In this document: one piece after another, positions 6,283 through 13,965 of the stretch
Position numbering within the stretch: position 1 is the stretch's first letter
How the letters are laid out: the number at the start of each line of letters is the position of its first letter
From: Coriobacteriia bacterium
GTDB taxonomy: Bacteria > Actinomycetota > Coriobacteriia > Coriobacteriales > Atopobiaceae
Reading direction: 5' to 3'
Length of the DNA stretch: 28,772 nt
Assembly (NCBI GenBank): GCA_003150175.1
Contig: QAKZ01000008.1
Coordinates: 1-28,772, forward strand
Notes under the pieces: model-generated
Told to the model about the DNA's origin: nothing
Database searches by the model: none
The model's input: the letters and a program-made list of their open reading frames with translations, nothing else
Made by a program: the position numbers and the translations under genes

Positions 6283-9000
6283 TTACGAGCGGCGCGACCT
6301 ACGTTTCTCTCCTGCGCGCCAAAGAGCGAACACGGCGATGCTCGCCGCCGTGGCAGCGAAGCCCGCCCCGAGCCCCGGCGTCTCGTAGGCGAACTCGACC
6401 GTATGCTCGCCGGCTCCGAGGTCGATGCCGACCACGCCGCCGTACAGGCAGCGGATCTCTGCTGGCGCGCCGTCCACGGTCGCGTGCCAACCGGCATCGT
6501 ACGGAATCGCGGTAAAGAGGGTCTGCGCCTCCCCGGCAGAGCACGAAAGCGCGACATGGCCGTCATCGAAGTCCGTGACCTGCGCCGCCTTCGTGTCGAG
6601 CATGCCACGGAGCCGCTCGGACTCGGGCTCGTCGAGCGATGCCGCGGCGATCGCGTCGTCGGTCTCCGGGCCAAAGAGCGCCTCGTGCGCGAGTTCCTCT
6701 GCGCTCCTGCCGCTCACGGTATAGCTCGGCCGCCCGCTCGGCCGCACCGTCACCTCGATGGTCTCGCCGGCGGTAAAGGAGCCGAGCAGCATCGCCCCTG
6801 CGTCGAAGTTGTTCCCGACGGACGAGGCGAAGCTCCCGTTCACATAGACGTTCATGCTCTGTCGCACCGCGCTGATGACGGGGAGGTACAGGTAAAGAGG
6901 CCCGTCGACGGCCGTCGTCACGCGCCAAGTTCTCTCGCCGGCGGCCTCGGCGCCTTCGCTCTCCTCGATCTTCGCGCTTCGGTAAACGCTTGACGCGTCC
7001 TGCCCGCACATATCGCCGAGCATGGCCTCTTGGTTAGAGAACGGGTCCTTTACCAGGGCGTATCCGTTCCATTGGTCGCGGAAACCGGTCTTTTCGAGCA
7101 GGTCTGTGCACGAGAAGGACGCCTCGGGCCACACGTTGCCGCCGGCCCCTGCGCGGATTCCGTATGCGAAGGGCATCGCCGAATCGTTCTCCCAAATGCC
7201 CACAGGACGTCCGCCGACCTCGGCGGTTGCGGCGGGCTGCCCGTCCATCGAGCCCTCGGGCGCCATCGTGAACTGGATGCCGAGTAGGGAGTCGCTGAGT
7301 TTCATGGCGCTGTTGCTGTAATACCCGAAGACCTCGTTCGTGCCGCAATACCCCAGGCGCGAGAAGAGGTCGGCCATGGGAGCCCCCATCGTCGAGGTGT
7401 ACTCGGAAGGGCCGGTCAGGCCGGCGACGAAGCTCTCTGTGGTGGTCACATGATCCCGGAAGCTCACGCCCACGCGCGCCATGCGCAGGCCGGCATCCCC
7501 AGAGGGCACCTCGTCGCAGGCGGCCTGCAGCGAGCCGATGTAGCTGCCCCAGTCGTCCGCGTCGCGGCCGTAGTGGCCGAAGACCGACCAGGCGTTGACG
7601 CCGAGCTCGGCCACGACGAGGACAGCTATGGCTAAAAGCGCCGCGTGGGCCCCGCGCCCGGCGTCCTTCTTTGCCGCTGGGGCGACTGCCCGGGGCGCGA
7701 GCACGGCGTAGGCCGCGAGCAGTGCGAAGGTGGCGGCGACGGCCCACGGCTCAACAAGAAGTTCGTGCTTGTAGGCGGCGTATGCAGCGATGCCCGCCCC
7801 CGCGACCGCCGCGCCGGCCAACGCCCCTCTGCGGGCGAGTCGCCTCCGCGCGGCGTCGTCGCGCCCGCGGAGCGCGGCCCACCCCCGTGCCGCTAGGATC
7901 ACGAGCACAAAGGAGAACACATATGAATAGCGGAAGAAGTAGGAGGTCGCCGGCTTGAAGCTCGACCACATGACGTCGAGGGGCAAGAAGCACATCGAGA
8001 CCGCCATGAACGCCAGCAGCGCCCCGCCGCAGACGCGATCCCTTCGCGGCGACCGGGAGTCGAGCAGATAGGCGCCTGCGAGGACGGTCGCGAGCTCTCC
8101 CGAGTAGAGCGCGGGCGTGACGTCCCAGTCGCTCGACGGCGTCGCCGAGACGCACAGCCCCCCGGCGACCTTCATCGGGTTGCACGCCATGCTCAGGCGC
8201 AGGAAGCCGTCGGACATGGACGCTCCGCCCTCTTTGGTGCCCAGGAGCCCCAGCACTGCCGGCAGGAACAGCGCTGCGCTCGCCCCGACGCCGAGCAGCA
8301 TCGTCGCGCCGAAGCGCAGCCCGCATGAGACGCGCCTTTGCCCGCGGGGCAGCGCGAGCCACAGGGCAAAGAAGTACGCGACCGCGAATACGCAATCCAT
8401 GTAGCCGCTGTACCAGTTGAACACCACGGCTCCGGCGACGGAGAGTAACAGCGTGAGGCACGAGCCCTTGTTCACGAGGCGCCAGACGCCGAGCGCCACG
8501 AGCGGGAGCATGATCAGGCCGTCGAGCCACATGATGTTGCTGCATTGGGCGACGGCCCAGCCGCAGCACGCGTAGCATGCTCCCAGCAGCACATGGACCG
8601 TCCCCGGCCGATGCCGCGCGCGGAGGAACGAATAGCAGGTCAGCGATGCGCACGAGAGCTTGAGCAGGGTGAGCCAGCTCAGGAGTCGAGGGGCGTCCCC
8701 GGCATCGAAGAGGCCGGCGAGCAGATTGAAGGGGCTCGAGAGGTAGTAGGCGAACGTCGCCGCCATCCCCTCTCCCATGCCCGCGCCCCACGAGTACGCG
8801 AGCGAGCCTTGGCCGCGCAGCACGTTGGACAGCCAGCCAAAGAGGCCAACGTACTGGATGTCCATATCCCAGATGGCGACCGAGAGGTTGTCGAACGGGT
8901 AGATGCCGCGGCCCGCGAACGCGGCGCATAGGGCCAAAAGCGCGACGAGCGGCGCCGCGAGGTACTCGTAGCCGCGTCGTCGAATCAGCCAATCCCTCAT
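6283..9000 (-). CDS. YfhO-family GT-C membrane glycosyltransferase
   Basis: This 905-residue integral membrane protein is of the YfhO family. It begins with a cytoplasmic basic end and a first helix (YLAAPLVALLALCAAFAG). An extracellular loop with the conserved IWDMDIQY and YSWGAGMGEG region follows, then about a dozen hydrophobic segments to about residue 450, a large extracellular C-terminal region, and a final helix (GFAATAASIAVFALW) with a basic tail. YfhO of B. subtilis works with the undecaprenyl-phosphate glycosyltransferase CsbB to decorate lipoteichoic acid outside the cell. A role in polymer glycosylation is therefore likely, but sugar and acceptor are unknown. It overlaps the upstream deacetylase gene by 4 bp (ATGA), implying translational coupling. 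A CsbB-like gene lies divergently beyond that gene. Confidence 0.88.
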   Translation of the reverse strand: MRDWLIRRRGYEYLAAPLVALLALCAAFAGRGIYPFDNLSVAIWDMDIQYVGLFGWLSNVLRGQGSLAYSWGAGMGEGMAATFAYYLSSPFNLLAGLFDAGDAPRLLSWLTLLKLSCASLTCYSFLRARHRPGTVHVLLGACYACCGWAVAQCSNIMWLDGLIMLPLVALGVWRLVNKGSCLTLLLSVAGAVVFNWYSGYMDCVFAVAYFFALWLALPRGQRRVSCGLRFGATMLLGVGASAALFLPAVLGLLGTKEGGASMSDGFLRLSMACNPMKVAGGLCVSATPSSDWDVTPALYSGELATVLAGAYLLDSRSPRRDRVCGGALLAFMAVSMCFLPLDVMWSSFKPATSYFFRYSYVFSFVLVILAARGWAALRGRDDAARRRLARRGALAGAAVAGAGIAAYAAYKHELLVEPWAVAATFALLAAYAVLAPRAVAPAAKKDAGRGAHAALLAIAVLVVAELGVNAWSVFGHYGRDADDWGSYIGSLQAACDEVPSGDAGLRMARVGVSFRDHVTTTESFVAGLTGPSEYTSTMGAPMADLFSRLGYCGTNEVFGYYSNSAMKLSDSLLGIQFTMAPEGSMDGQPAATAEVGGRPVGIWENDSAMPFAYGIRAGAGGNVWPEASFSCTDLLEKTGFRDQWNGYALVKDPFSNQEAMLGDMCGQDASSVYRSAKIEESEGAEAAGERTWRVTTAVDGPLYLYLPVISAVRQSMNVYVNGSFASSVGNNFDAGAMLLGSFTAGETIEVTVRPSGRPSYTVSGRSAEELAHEALFGPETDDAIAAASLDEPESERLRGMLDTKAAQVTDFDDGHVALSCSAGEAQTLFTAIPYDAGWHATVDGAPAEIRCLYGGVVGIDLGAGEHTVEFAYETPGLGAGFAATAASIAVFALWRAGEKRRSRRS

Positions 9001-9941
9001 GCGACCGCCCCGTGCTCATCGCGGAGGGCGCCGAAGGCGGCGGCGAGCTCCGCGGAGCGGAGCGCCTCGTGCTCGATGTCGCGCCCCTCTCCGCACGAGA
9101 ACTCGACGAAGCCGGGAAGGCTGGGATTGAGGCAGTGCTCCGGCGCGTCCACGCGACCGGGGTGGAACAAAAGCTCGAGGCCCATACCGCGCCGCTGCGC
9201 TTCCTCCGCGAGGCCGGGGAGCACGGCGGACACGCGGGCCTTGTCCATTTGGCCGGAGAACAGAACTCCGGAGAACACCGCGGAGCGATCTTCGTAGGGC
9301 CCGAGCCCCGATGCCTCGAGCATACGGCGGTCGCGCGACCATAGCGTGCCCAGAAGGGCGTGCTTGACCCAGTTGACGGGCTTCACGCTCGCCGCGACTC
9401 CCGCGGCGCGCGCCGGCCCTGCCGGCTCCACGGGGATCCGCAGGTACTCGAGGCTGTAGGCGGGGTCTGCCGCCGTCGCGAGCATGGCGCGGAAGACGGC
9501 GGGGATCAGCTGCGTGTGCTGGTGTCCGTCGAGGCACAGGTGCCGCGCCGCTCGGGGGAAGCGCGCGACGATTCGGGCCGCCTGGGCCTTCGCCTCGAGC
9601 GTGAGCTCGCGCTCGAGCTCCGCCGACCGCGGCCCGACCGAGGCGGCGAGCAGGCCTCCGTAGCCGAGCTTAAAGAAGCCCTTCTCGTCCACGAGCAGGG
9701 GCAGGTCTTCCGGGTTCGCGGCGCAAGGCCCTTCCACGAAGTTGAGGTGCACCGAGATCCTCAGCTCGTCGGAGCAGGCGTCGAGCAGCGGCGCGCACTC
9801 CTCGAATCGGGGAGAGGTCGCCAAGACCGACACCGAGGAGAGGAGCCCCTTGCCCCCTGGCGCCATTGACGAGCACTCAAGAATCCTGCGCGATTGTTCA
9901 GGGGTGATGCCGAAATCATCGGCGGTAAAGATGACGGACAT
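8997..9941 (-). CDS. YdjC/ChbG-family carbohydrate deacetylase (NaxD-like context)
   Basis: This 314-residue protein of the YdjC superfamily consists of metal-dependent enzymes that remove acetyl groups from N-acetylated sugars. The metal and catalytic residues are visible: the TADDFG motif with D8 and D9, H65 in RISVHLNF, D138/H140/H142 in LDGHQHTQL, and a late FHPGR motif. There is no signal peptide, so it acts in the cytosol. The start at ATG 9939-9941 has GAGGAG about 11 bases upstream. Its stop overlaps the yfhO-like start (ATGA). Family members act on chito-oligosaccharides (ChbG) or on undecaprenyl-phosphate amino sugars (NaxD of Francisella). The neighbouring CsbB- and YfhO-like genes favour a lipid-linked sugar as substrate, which is inference. 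Confidence 0.85.
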   Translation of the reverse strand: MSVIFTADDFGITPEQSRRILECSSMAPGGKGLLSSVSVLATSPRFEECAPLLDACSDELRISVHLNFVEGPCAANPEDLPLLVDEKGFFKLGYGGLLAASVGPRSAELERELTLEAKAQAARIVARFPRAARHLCLDGHQHTQLIPAVFRAMLATAADPAYSLEYLRIPVEPAGPARAAGVAASVKPVNWVKHALLGTLWSRDRRMLEASGLGPYEDRSAVFSGVLFSGQMDKARVSAVLPGLAEEAQRRGMGLELLFHPGRVDAPEHCLNPSLPGFVEFSCGEGRDIEHEALRSAELAAAFGALRDEHGAVA

Positions 9942-10089
9942 GCGGTGGGGCTCTCCTCGGTGGCTCTTCGATGTGTGCCTTGAATGGCGCGAAGTCTTAA
10001 CCAGCTAGTATATAGAAGGAGAGGGGGTATACCCTCACCGGGCCCCGCACCGGGTCCCTTCGACACAGCACGCCCAACTTGGAGGCCAC
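9942..10089. promoter_or_regulatory. Divergent intergenic region with a GGGTATACCC palindrome
   Basis: This 148-bp gap separates the deacetylase-yfhO pair (minus) from the glycosyltransferase (plus). It holds a perfect 10-bp palindrome GGGTATACCC (10025-10034), a TATACT hexamer on the minus strand (10007-10012) that could be a -10 box, and a tandem ACCGGGCCC / ACCGGGTCC pair just after the palindrome. No good -35 could be paired with either. The palindrome's position between divergent genes suits a shared operator. Confidence 0.35.
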
Positions 10090-11070
10090 ATGGATTTGTC
10101 GGTGATCGTCCCCTGCTACAACGAGCAGGAGTGCCTCCCGTTGCTGTTCGACCGCGCGACCTCGGTTTTCGGCGGTGCCGGGCTTGACTACGAGCTCGTC
10201 CTCGTCGACGACGGCAGCAAAGACGGTACCTGGGGGCTCATCTCCGAGTTCGCGGCGTCCGGGAGCGCCCCGCACGTTCGCGCTGTGAGCTTCTCGCGCA
10301 ACTTCGGGAAGGAGTCCGCGCTCCTCGCGGGTCTTGAGCACGCCGGCGGCGACGTCGTCGGCATCATGGACGCCGACCTGCAGCAGGACCCCGAGACGCT
10401 TTTGGCCATGTACCGCGAGCTGCTCGCGCGTCCCGACGCCGATTGCGTGGCGGCTTACCAGAGCGAGCGCCACGAGGGCAGGCTGCAGGCGGCGCTTAAG
10501 CGTCGGTTCTACCGCGTGTTCCGAGCGACGACCGAGGGATGCGCCGACATGATCCCCGAGGCGTCCGATTTCCGCGTGTTCACCAAAGACGTCGCGAGCG
10601 CGCTCGTCTCGATGCCCGAGTACCACCGCTTCAGCAAGGGACTCTTTGCCTGGGTGGGCTTCAACACCGTGCCCTTCGCCTACGAGCCCGCCCCGCGGGC
10701 CGCCGGAACCAGCAAGTGGTCACTTCGCAAGCTCATGGGCTATGCCATCGACGGGATCTTCGCCTTCTCGACGGTGCCGCTCAAGCTGGCGACAGTGGTG
10801 GGCACTCTCTCGTCGCTCGCCGCTGTTGTGTACATCTTCTTTGTGCTGTGGGACACCTATGGGCTGCACAACACGCCGAACGGGTATCCCACCATCGTCT
10901 GTCTGATCCTTTTGCTGGGCGGGCTCATGCTCCTCACGCTGGGCATCATCGGCGAGTATCTCGCGCGGATCTACCTTGAGGGCAAGGGACGGCCCATCTA
11001 CATTGCCCGCCGCACGCTTTCCGCCGACGGCGGGGCGGTGGAGCGTGGGGGCTTCGAGCGCAGTAAATAG
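10090..11070 (+). CDS. CsbB/GtrB-like undecaprenyl-phosphate glycosyltransferase (GT2)
   Basis: This 326-residue polyprenyl-phosphate glycosyltransferase joins a sugar from a nucleotide donor to undecaprenyl phosphate on the cytoplasmic face. The GT2 fold starts directly at SVIVPCYNEQECL. It shows LVDDGSKDGT, the NFGKESALLAGL loop and the metal-binding DADLQQDP (D94, D96), then the QSERHEGRLQAALKRRFYR region and a re-entrant amphipathic helix. Two transmembrane helices follow (KLATVVGTLSSLAAVVYIFF and LILLLGGLMLLTLGIIGEYL), the architecture of CsbB, GtrB and FlmF2. The start has GGAGG six bases ahead. CsbB pairs with YfhO in B. subtilis, and here the YfhO-type partner is encoded divergently, 1.1 kb away. 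Confidence 0.9.
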   Translation: MDLSVIVPCYNEQECLPLLFDRATSVFGGAGLDYELVLVDDGSKDGTWGLISEFAASGSAPHVRAVSFSRNFGKESALLAGLEHAGGDVVGIMDADLQQDPETLLAMYRELLARPDADCVAAYQSERHEGRLQAALKRRFYRVFRATTEGCADMIPEASDFRVFTKDVASALVSMPEYHRFSKGLFAWVGFNTVPFAYEPAPRAAGTSKWSLRKLMGYAIDGIFAFSTVPLKLATVVGTLSSLAAVVYIFFVLWDTYGLHNTPNGYPTIVCLILLLGGLMLLTLGIIGEYLARIYLEGKGRPIYIARRTLSADGGAVERGGFERSK

Positions 11071-11256
11071 CCTCGGCTTCCCTCGATGCCGCGGGAAATG
11101 CCGCTTCGTACCGAATATGTCAGACCGCCGCGCCGCCAATAGCCGCCGTTCACCAGAGTTTTCGCTTCGCGTTGCTCGCAGAGTGCGTATGTTGAACAAC
11201 AGCGGCTTTATTCTGCCGTGACAAAGCGGCGGATAGCCAAAGGTGCGTGAGCTCAC

Positions 11257-12636
11257 ATGGCGCGGGGTCAATCGAGGGGTGTGCGCGTCCAGAGCCTGAG
11301 CCTGCTGAATATCCTCGCCACGCTCGTCCTCGCTGCCCTGTGCATGGCGAGCTTCGTCGCCGTCCGCGACCAGTTCCAGGAGGTCGTCAGGACCTCAAAG
11401 AAGTACGTGACGGCCGAGAACTCCGTCGCGCAGCTCAAGAGCAGCTTCGACTACCTCGCCGAGGAAGCCAAGCTCGCGGTGATGACCCGGGACCGCACAT
11501 ACGCGAACCTCTACTTCGACGAGCTCGACCTGGTAAACCAGCGCGGCAATGTCCTCGACGACCTCGGCGCGGGCACTGTGGGCAACGTCGCCGTCGACAC
11601 CATGCAGCTCGCGATGGACCGCACGATGAGCCTTTCGACGACCGACGTCTACGCGATGCGGCTCGCCATGGAGTCGAGCGGGCAGGAGGCGCAAGCGTGG
11701 CCGACCAGGGTCAGGGAAACCCAGCTCAGCGCGGAGGACGAGTCTCTTTCCGGTGACGAGAAGGCCGATAAGGCCATCGATCTGCTCTCGAACGAGCCGT
11801 ACCTCGACATGTGCGCGCAGATCAACCAGAACATGCTCGTGTGCAGCCAGGCGCTGGTGTCAAAGATGAACAACCGGCAGATCAGCTCGGCGAACGCGTT
11901 CCAGGTCTCGTTCATGCACCTCGGCGTGAGCGTCGCGGCGTTCGTGCTCCTGACGGTGCTCATGTGCTTCGCGCTCTTTAGGCTCATGGTTCGCCCGCTG
12001 CTCCGGTTCAACGAGAAGATCGAGGAGGGCTCGCTGCTGCCCGAGGAGGGCGCGGCCGAGCTCAAGGTCCTGACGCGCACGTACAACCGCGTGTTCACGC
12101 AAAACAAGGAGATCCAGCGCGTGATCAAGTACCAGGCCGAGCACGATGGCCTGACGGGGCTGCTGAACCGCGGGGCGTTCGACAAGCTTCTCGCCGCCTT
12201 CGAGGCGGGGGACCGGCCGTTCGCGCTGACCCTGTGCGACGTCGACACGTTCAAGCAGGTCAACGACGGGCACGGGCACGCCGCGGGCGACAAGATCCTC
12301 AAGCTCGTGGCGACGTTGCTGCTCAACGCGTTCCGCAACGTCGACTACGTGTGCCGCATCGGCGGCGACGAGTTCGCCGTGATCATGGTCGAGATGACGA
12401 CGGACCTCGCCTATACCATCGAGAGCAAGGTCGTCGCCATAAACGAACAGCTCGCGGACCCGGACCCGGACTCAGGGCTGCCGCCGGTCTCGCTGAGCGT
12501 GGGCGTCGCCTTCACGGACCGGGAGAATCCCGGCGAGAGCCTGTACAAGGACGCGGACGCCGCGCTGTACTTCAACAAGGAGCACGGGCGCGCAGGGTGC
12601 ACGACGTATGGCGATGACGAGGTCGTGCGGCTGTAG
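11257..12636 (+). CDS. Membrane-anchored diguanylate cyclase (GGDEF)
   Basis: This 459-residue sensor-type enzyme is predicted to make cyclic di-GMP from two GTP. An N-terminal helix (LLNILATLVLAALCMASFVAV, residues about 16-36) is followed by an extracytoplasmic helical sensor region to about residue 220. A second helix (LGVSVAAFVLLTVLMCFALF) leads into a HAMP-like linker and then the GGDEF domain. That domain shows EHDGLTGLLNRGAFD, the metal site LCDVDTFKQVND, an intact GGDEF at 369-373, and the product-inhibition I-site R360-x-x-D363 at the correct five-residue spacing. Catalysis and feedback inhibition both look preserved. The ligand is unknown; the sensor resembles no named domain I recognise. 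It appears monocistronic, preceded by AAAGGTG. No EAL domain or c-di-GMP effector is visible in the window. Confidence 0.92.
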   Translation: MARGQSRGVRVQSLSLLNILATLVLAALCMASFVAVRDQFQEVVRTSKKYVTAENSVAQLKSSFDYLAEEAKLAVMTRDRTYANLYFDELDLVNQRGNVLDDLGAGTVGNVAVDTMQLAMDRTMSLSTTDVYAMRLAMESSGQEAQAWPTRVRETQLSAEDESLSGDEKADKAIDLLSNEPYLDMCAQINQNMLVCSQALVSKMNNRQISSANAFQVSFMHLGVSVAAFVLLTVLMCFALFRLMVRPLLRFNEKIEEGSLLPEEGAAELKVLTRTYNRVFTQNKEIQRVIKYQAEHDGLTGLLNRGAFDKLLAAFEAGDRPFALTLCDVDTFKQVNDGHGHAAGDKILKLVATLLLNAFRNVDYVCRIGGDEFAVIMVEMTTDLAYTIESKVVAINEQLADPDPDSGLPPVSLSVGVAFTDRENPGESLYKDADAALYFNKEHGRAGCTTYGDDEVVRL

Positions 12637-12699
12637 GGCGCCGGCGCACGGGGCGGCGGCATGGGTGCGCCGGCGGGTTTGTTCCGATGGGCCGGCGGG

Positions 12700-13149
12700 C
12701 TACTTGTATGCCCGCTCGAGCTCCTGCGGTTTTCCGTCGCCGTAGTCGACGGCGACGGACTCGATCCGATCTAGCGAGAAACCCTCGGGCGGCTCGAGGC
12801 GGTACTCGGTGAGCACGAGGTCGAGCGTGGAGGGGCCGTCGTCGGTCTTGAGGCGCACGGTCAGCGCGGAGCCGTCGCTGGTCGCCGACTCGATCTCCTG
12901 TCCGGGGATGGACCCGCCGCCGAGCTGCAGCTGGATGAAGCCGTCGCGTGGCGCCCATCCATCGCCGGTCATCGCCACGACGGCTCCTCCGGAGACCTCC
13001 ATGGTGAGACAATCGAGGCCATCGTCCTCCGTGACGACCCAGGTCGCGGCGGCGTCGTTGCTGTCTGCCGACGTACGCGCTCCGCACCCCGCGAGCCCGA
13101 GCCCCGCGAACGTCGCCGCGCCCACGAAGCTCCTTCTCGTCATCCTCAT
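12700..13149 (-). CDS. Tat-type lipoprotein, unknown function
   Basis: This 149-residue exported protein starts at ATG 13147-13149 with GAGGAG six bases upstream. A twin-arginine signal is visible (MRMTRRSFVGAATFAGLGLA) with a lipobox ending LAG-C, so the mature protein should be a lipid-anchored, extracellular domain of about 125 residues. That domain is rich in alternating hydrophobic and charged residues (VWVTEDDGLDCLTMEVSGG-type strands), suggesting an all-beta fold; no family is recognised. An upstream extension to 13224 only translates the palindromic repeat, so the shorter start is chosen. It lies about 115 bp downstream of another minus-strand gene with a palindromic repeat in between. 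Confidence 0.75.
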   Translation of the reverse strand: MRMTRRSFVGAATFAGLGLAGCGARTSADSNDAAATWVVTEDDGLDCLTMEVSGGAVVAMTGDGWAPRDGFIQLQLGGGSIPGQEIESATSDGSALTVRLKTDDGPSTLDLVLTEYRLEPPEGFSLDRIESVAVDYGDGKPQELERAYK

Positions 13150-13165
13150 TCCCGCTCCTCTCCAC

Positions 13166-13247
13166 CCTCGCTGGGTGACAGTCATTGCGTGCAGCTTTTT
13201 GCGACACACATCATCCACTGTCACTCAGTCGCTGTCACTCAGCGAGG
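13166..13247. repeat. Palindromic intergenic repeat, copy A (TGGGTGACAGTCATTG family)
   Basis: The 16-base arm CCTCGCTGGGTGACAG (13166-13181) pairs with CTGTCACTCAGCGAGG (13232-13247) with a single G-T pair. Within it, CTGTCACTCAG is repeated in tandem (13218 and 13232). The first 43 bases from 13171 match positions 15845-15887 at 38 of 43 sites. It lies between two minus-strand genes and could form an RNA hairpin in either orientation. Confidence 0.8.
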
Positions 13248-13265
13248 GGCGGCGCCCGGTGAGGG

Positions 13266-13586
13266 TTATTCCATGACGACCCAGGCCCAGGTGCCGTCGC
13301 CGTCGTCGATGTCCATCGGCGCGAGGGCGACGAAGCCCTCCCGGCGCGTGTCGGGGACGACGATGTGGCAGACCTCGGCCTCGACGGGGCTGCGGCCGAG
13401 GGTCTTCTCGGGCAGGTCGATCCACACATTTCCGACGAGCTCGGAGTGGACGCTCTCGCCGGGGCGGCCGTCGACGGTGAAGGAGCCGAGCACGCAGCGC
13501 TGTGGCTCGCCCCAATCGAAGTCGTCCAAGGCCTCGGCCAGGGCGTCATACGCGCCGACGAGCTTCTTTACCTGCTGGTTTGCCAT
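13266..13586 (-). CDS. Small conserved-looking protein, unknown function
   Basis: This 106-residue cytosolic protein is not recognised. It starts at ATG 13584-13586 with AAGGGGG about 8 bases upstream. The sequence opens with a helix (NQQVKKLVGAYDALAEALDD) followed by several likely strands (QRCVLGSFTVDGRP, VGNVWIDLPE, EAEVCHIVVPD, EGFVALAPMDID, WAWVVME). This alpha-then-beta layout suggests a single small folded domain. No cysteine or histidine cluster or nucleotide motif is seen. It lies upstream of the Tat lipoprotein gene on the same strand, separated by palindromic repeat copy A, so the two could share a transcript. Confidence 0.65.
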   Translation of the reverse strand: MANQQVKKLVGAYDALAEALDDFDWGEPQRCVLGSFTVDGRPGESVHSELVGNVWIDLPEKTLGRSPVEAEVCHIVVPDTRREGFVALAPMDIDDGDGTWAWVVME

Positions 13587-13860
13587 GATGATTCCCCCTT
13601 CGTGCGCGGCTGGGCCGCGTAGTCCTCCTGCGTTCCGTTAGGTCGATTGTGGGCGGGCGCCGCCCCGGGTTGGGGAGAAATAACGCGTGCGTCCTGTTTT
13701 TCTCGGTGGTCGGTATTTGCATGTAAATTGACATGGAGAGTGTGTGTCGAGTGCGAGTAAGGTAGCGATGAGCGGCATAAACACGTAGTAAACGTTCGGA
13801 ATGAATAGTTAAAACGTTTAACCTAATTCTGCCCGCCCTGGGCCTTCTTTCCCTCGGATT
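13587..13860. other. Gene-free stretch with AT-rich patches
   Basis: No convincing gene is seen. The first part should hold the promoter of the 106-residue protein gene. A perfect TTGACA occurs at 13728-13733 on the plus strand, but no -10 is at standard spacing. The last 60 bp are AT-rich with AAACGTT repeated twice (about 13789 and 13813). The orphan plus-strand terminator that follows leaves open a short unannotated transcript here. Confidence 0.4.
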
Positions 13861-13893
13861 CCCCAAGGAAAACCGGCTTCCTCGGGGCTTTTT
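13861..13893 (+). terminator. Rho-independent terminator without an obvious upstream plus-strand gene
   Basis: A stem CCCCAAGGAA / TTCCTCGGGG (one mismatch) with a 7-base loop is followed by CTTTTTG. It sits before the promoter of the next plus-strand gene. No plus-strand gene precedes it until the diguanylate cyclase more than 1.2 kb away. Confidence 0.7.
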
Positions 13894-13901
13894 GTGGGAT
13901 A

Positions 13902-13930
13902 TCGGCAGCGCAGGGCCGATAGCGTACAAT
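13902..13930 (+). promoter_or_regulatory. Candidate sigma-A-type promoter for the Toprim protein gene
   Basis: TACAAT at 13925-13930 (5 of 6 to TATAAT) lies 17 bases after TCGGCA (4 of 6 to TTGACA). It sits 35 bases before the start codon and directly after a terminator, which supports it. Confidence 0.45.
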
Positions 13931-13965
13931 TATTCGGTTGAACTTTTATCGAAAGGACCCTCTTT

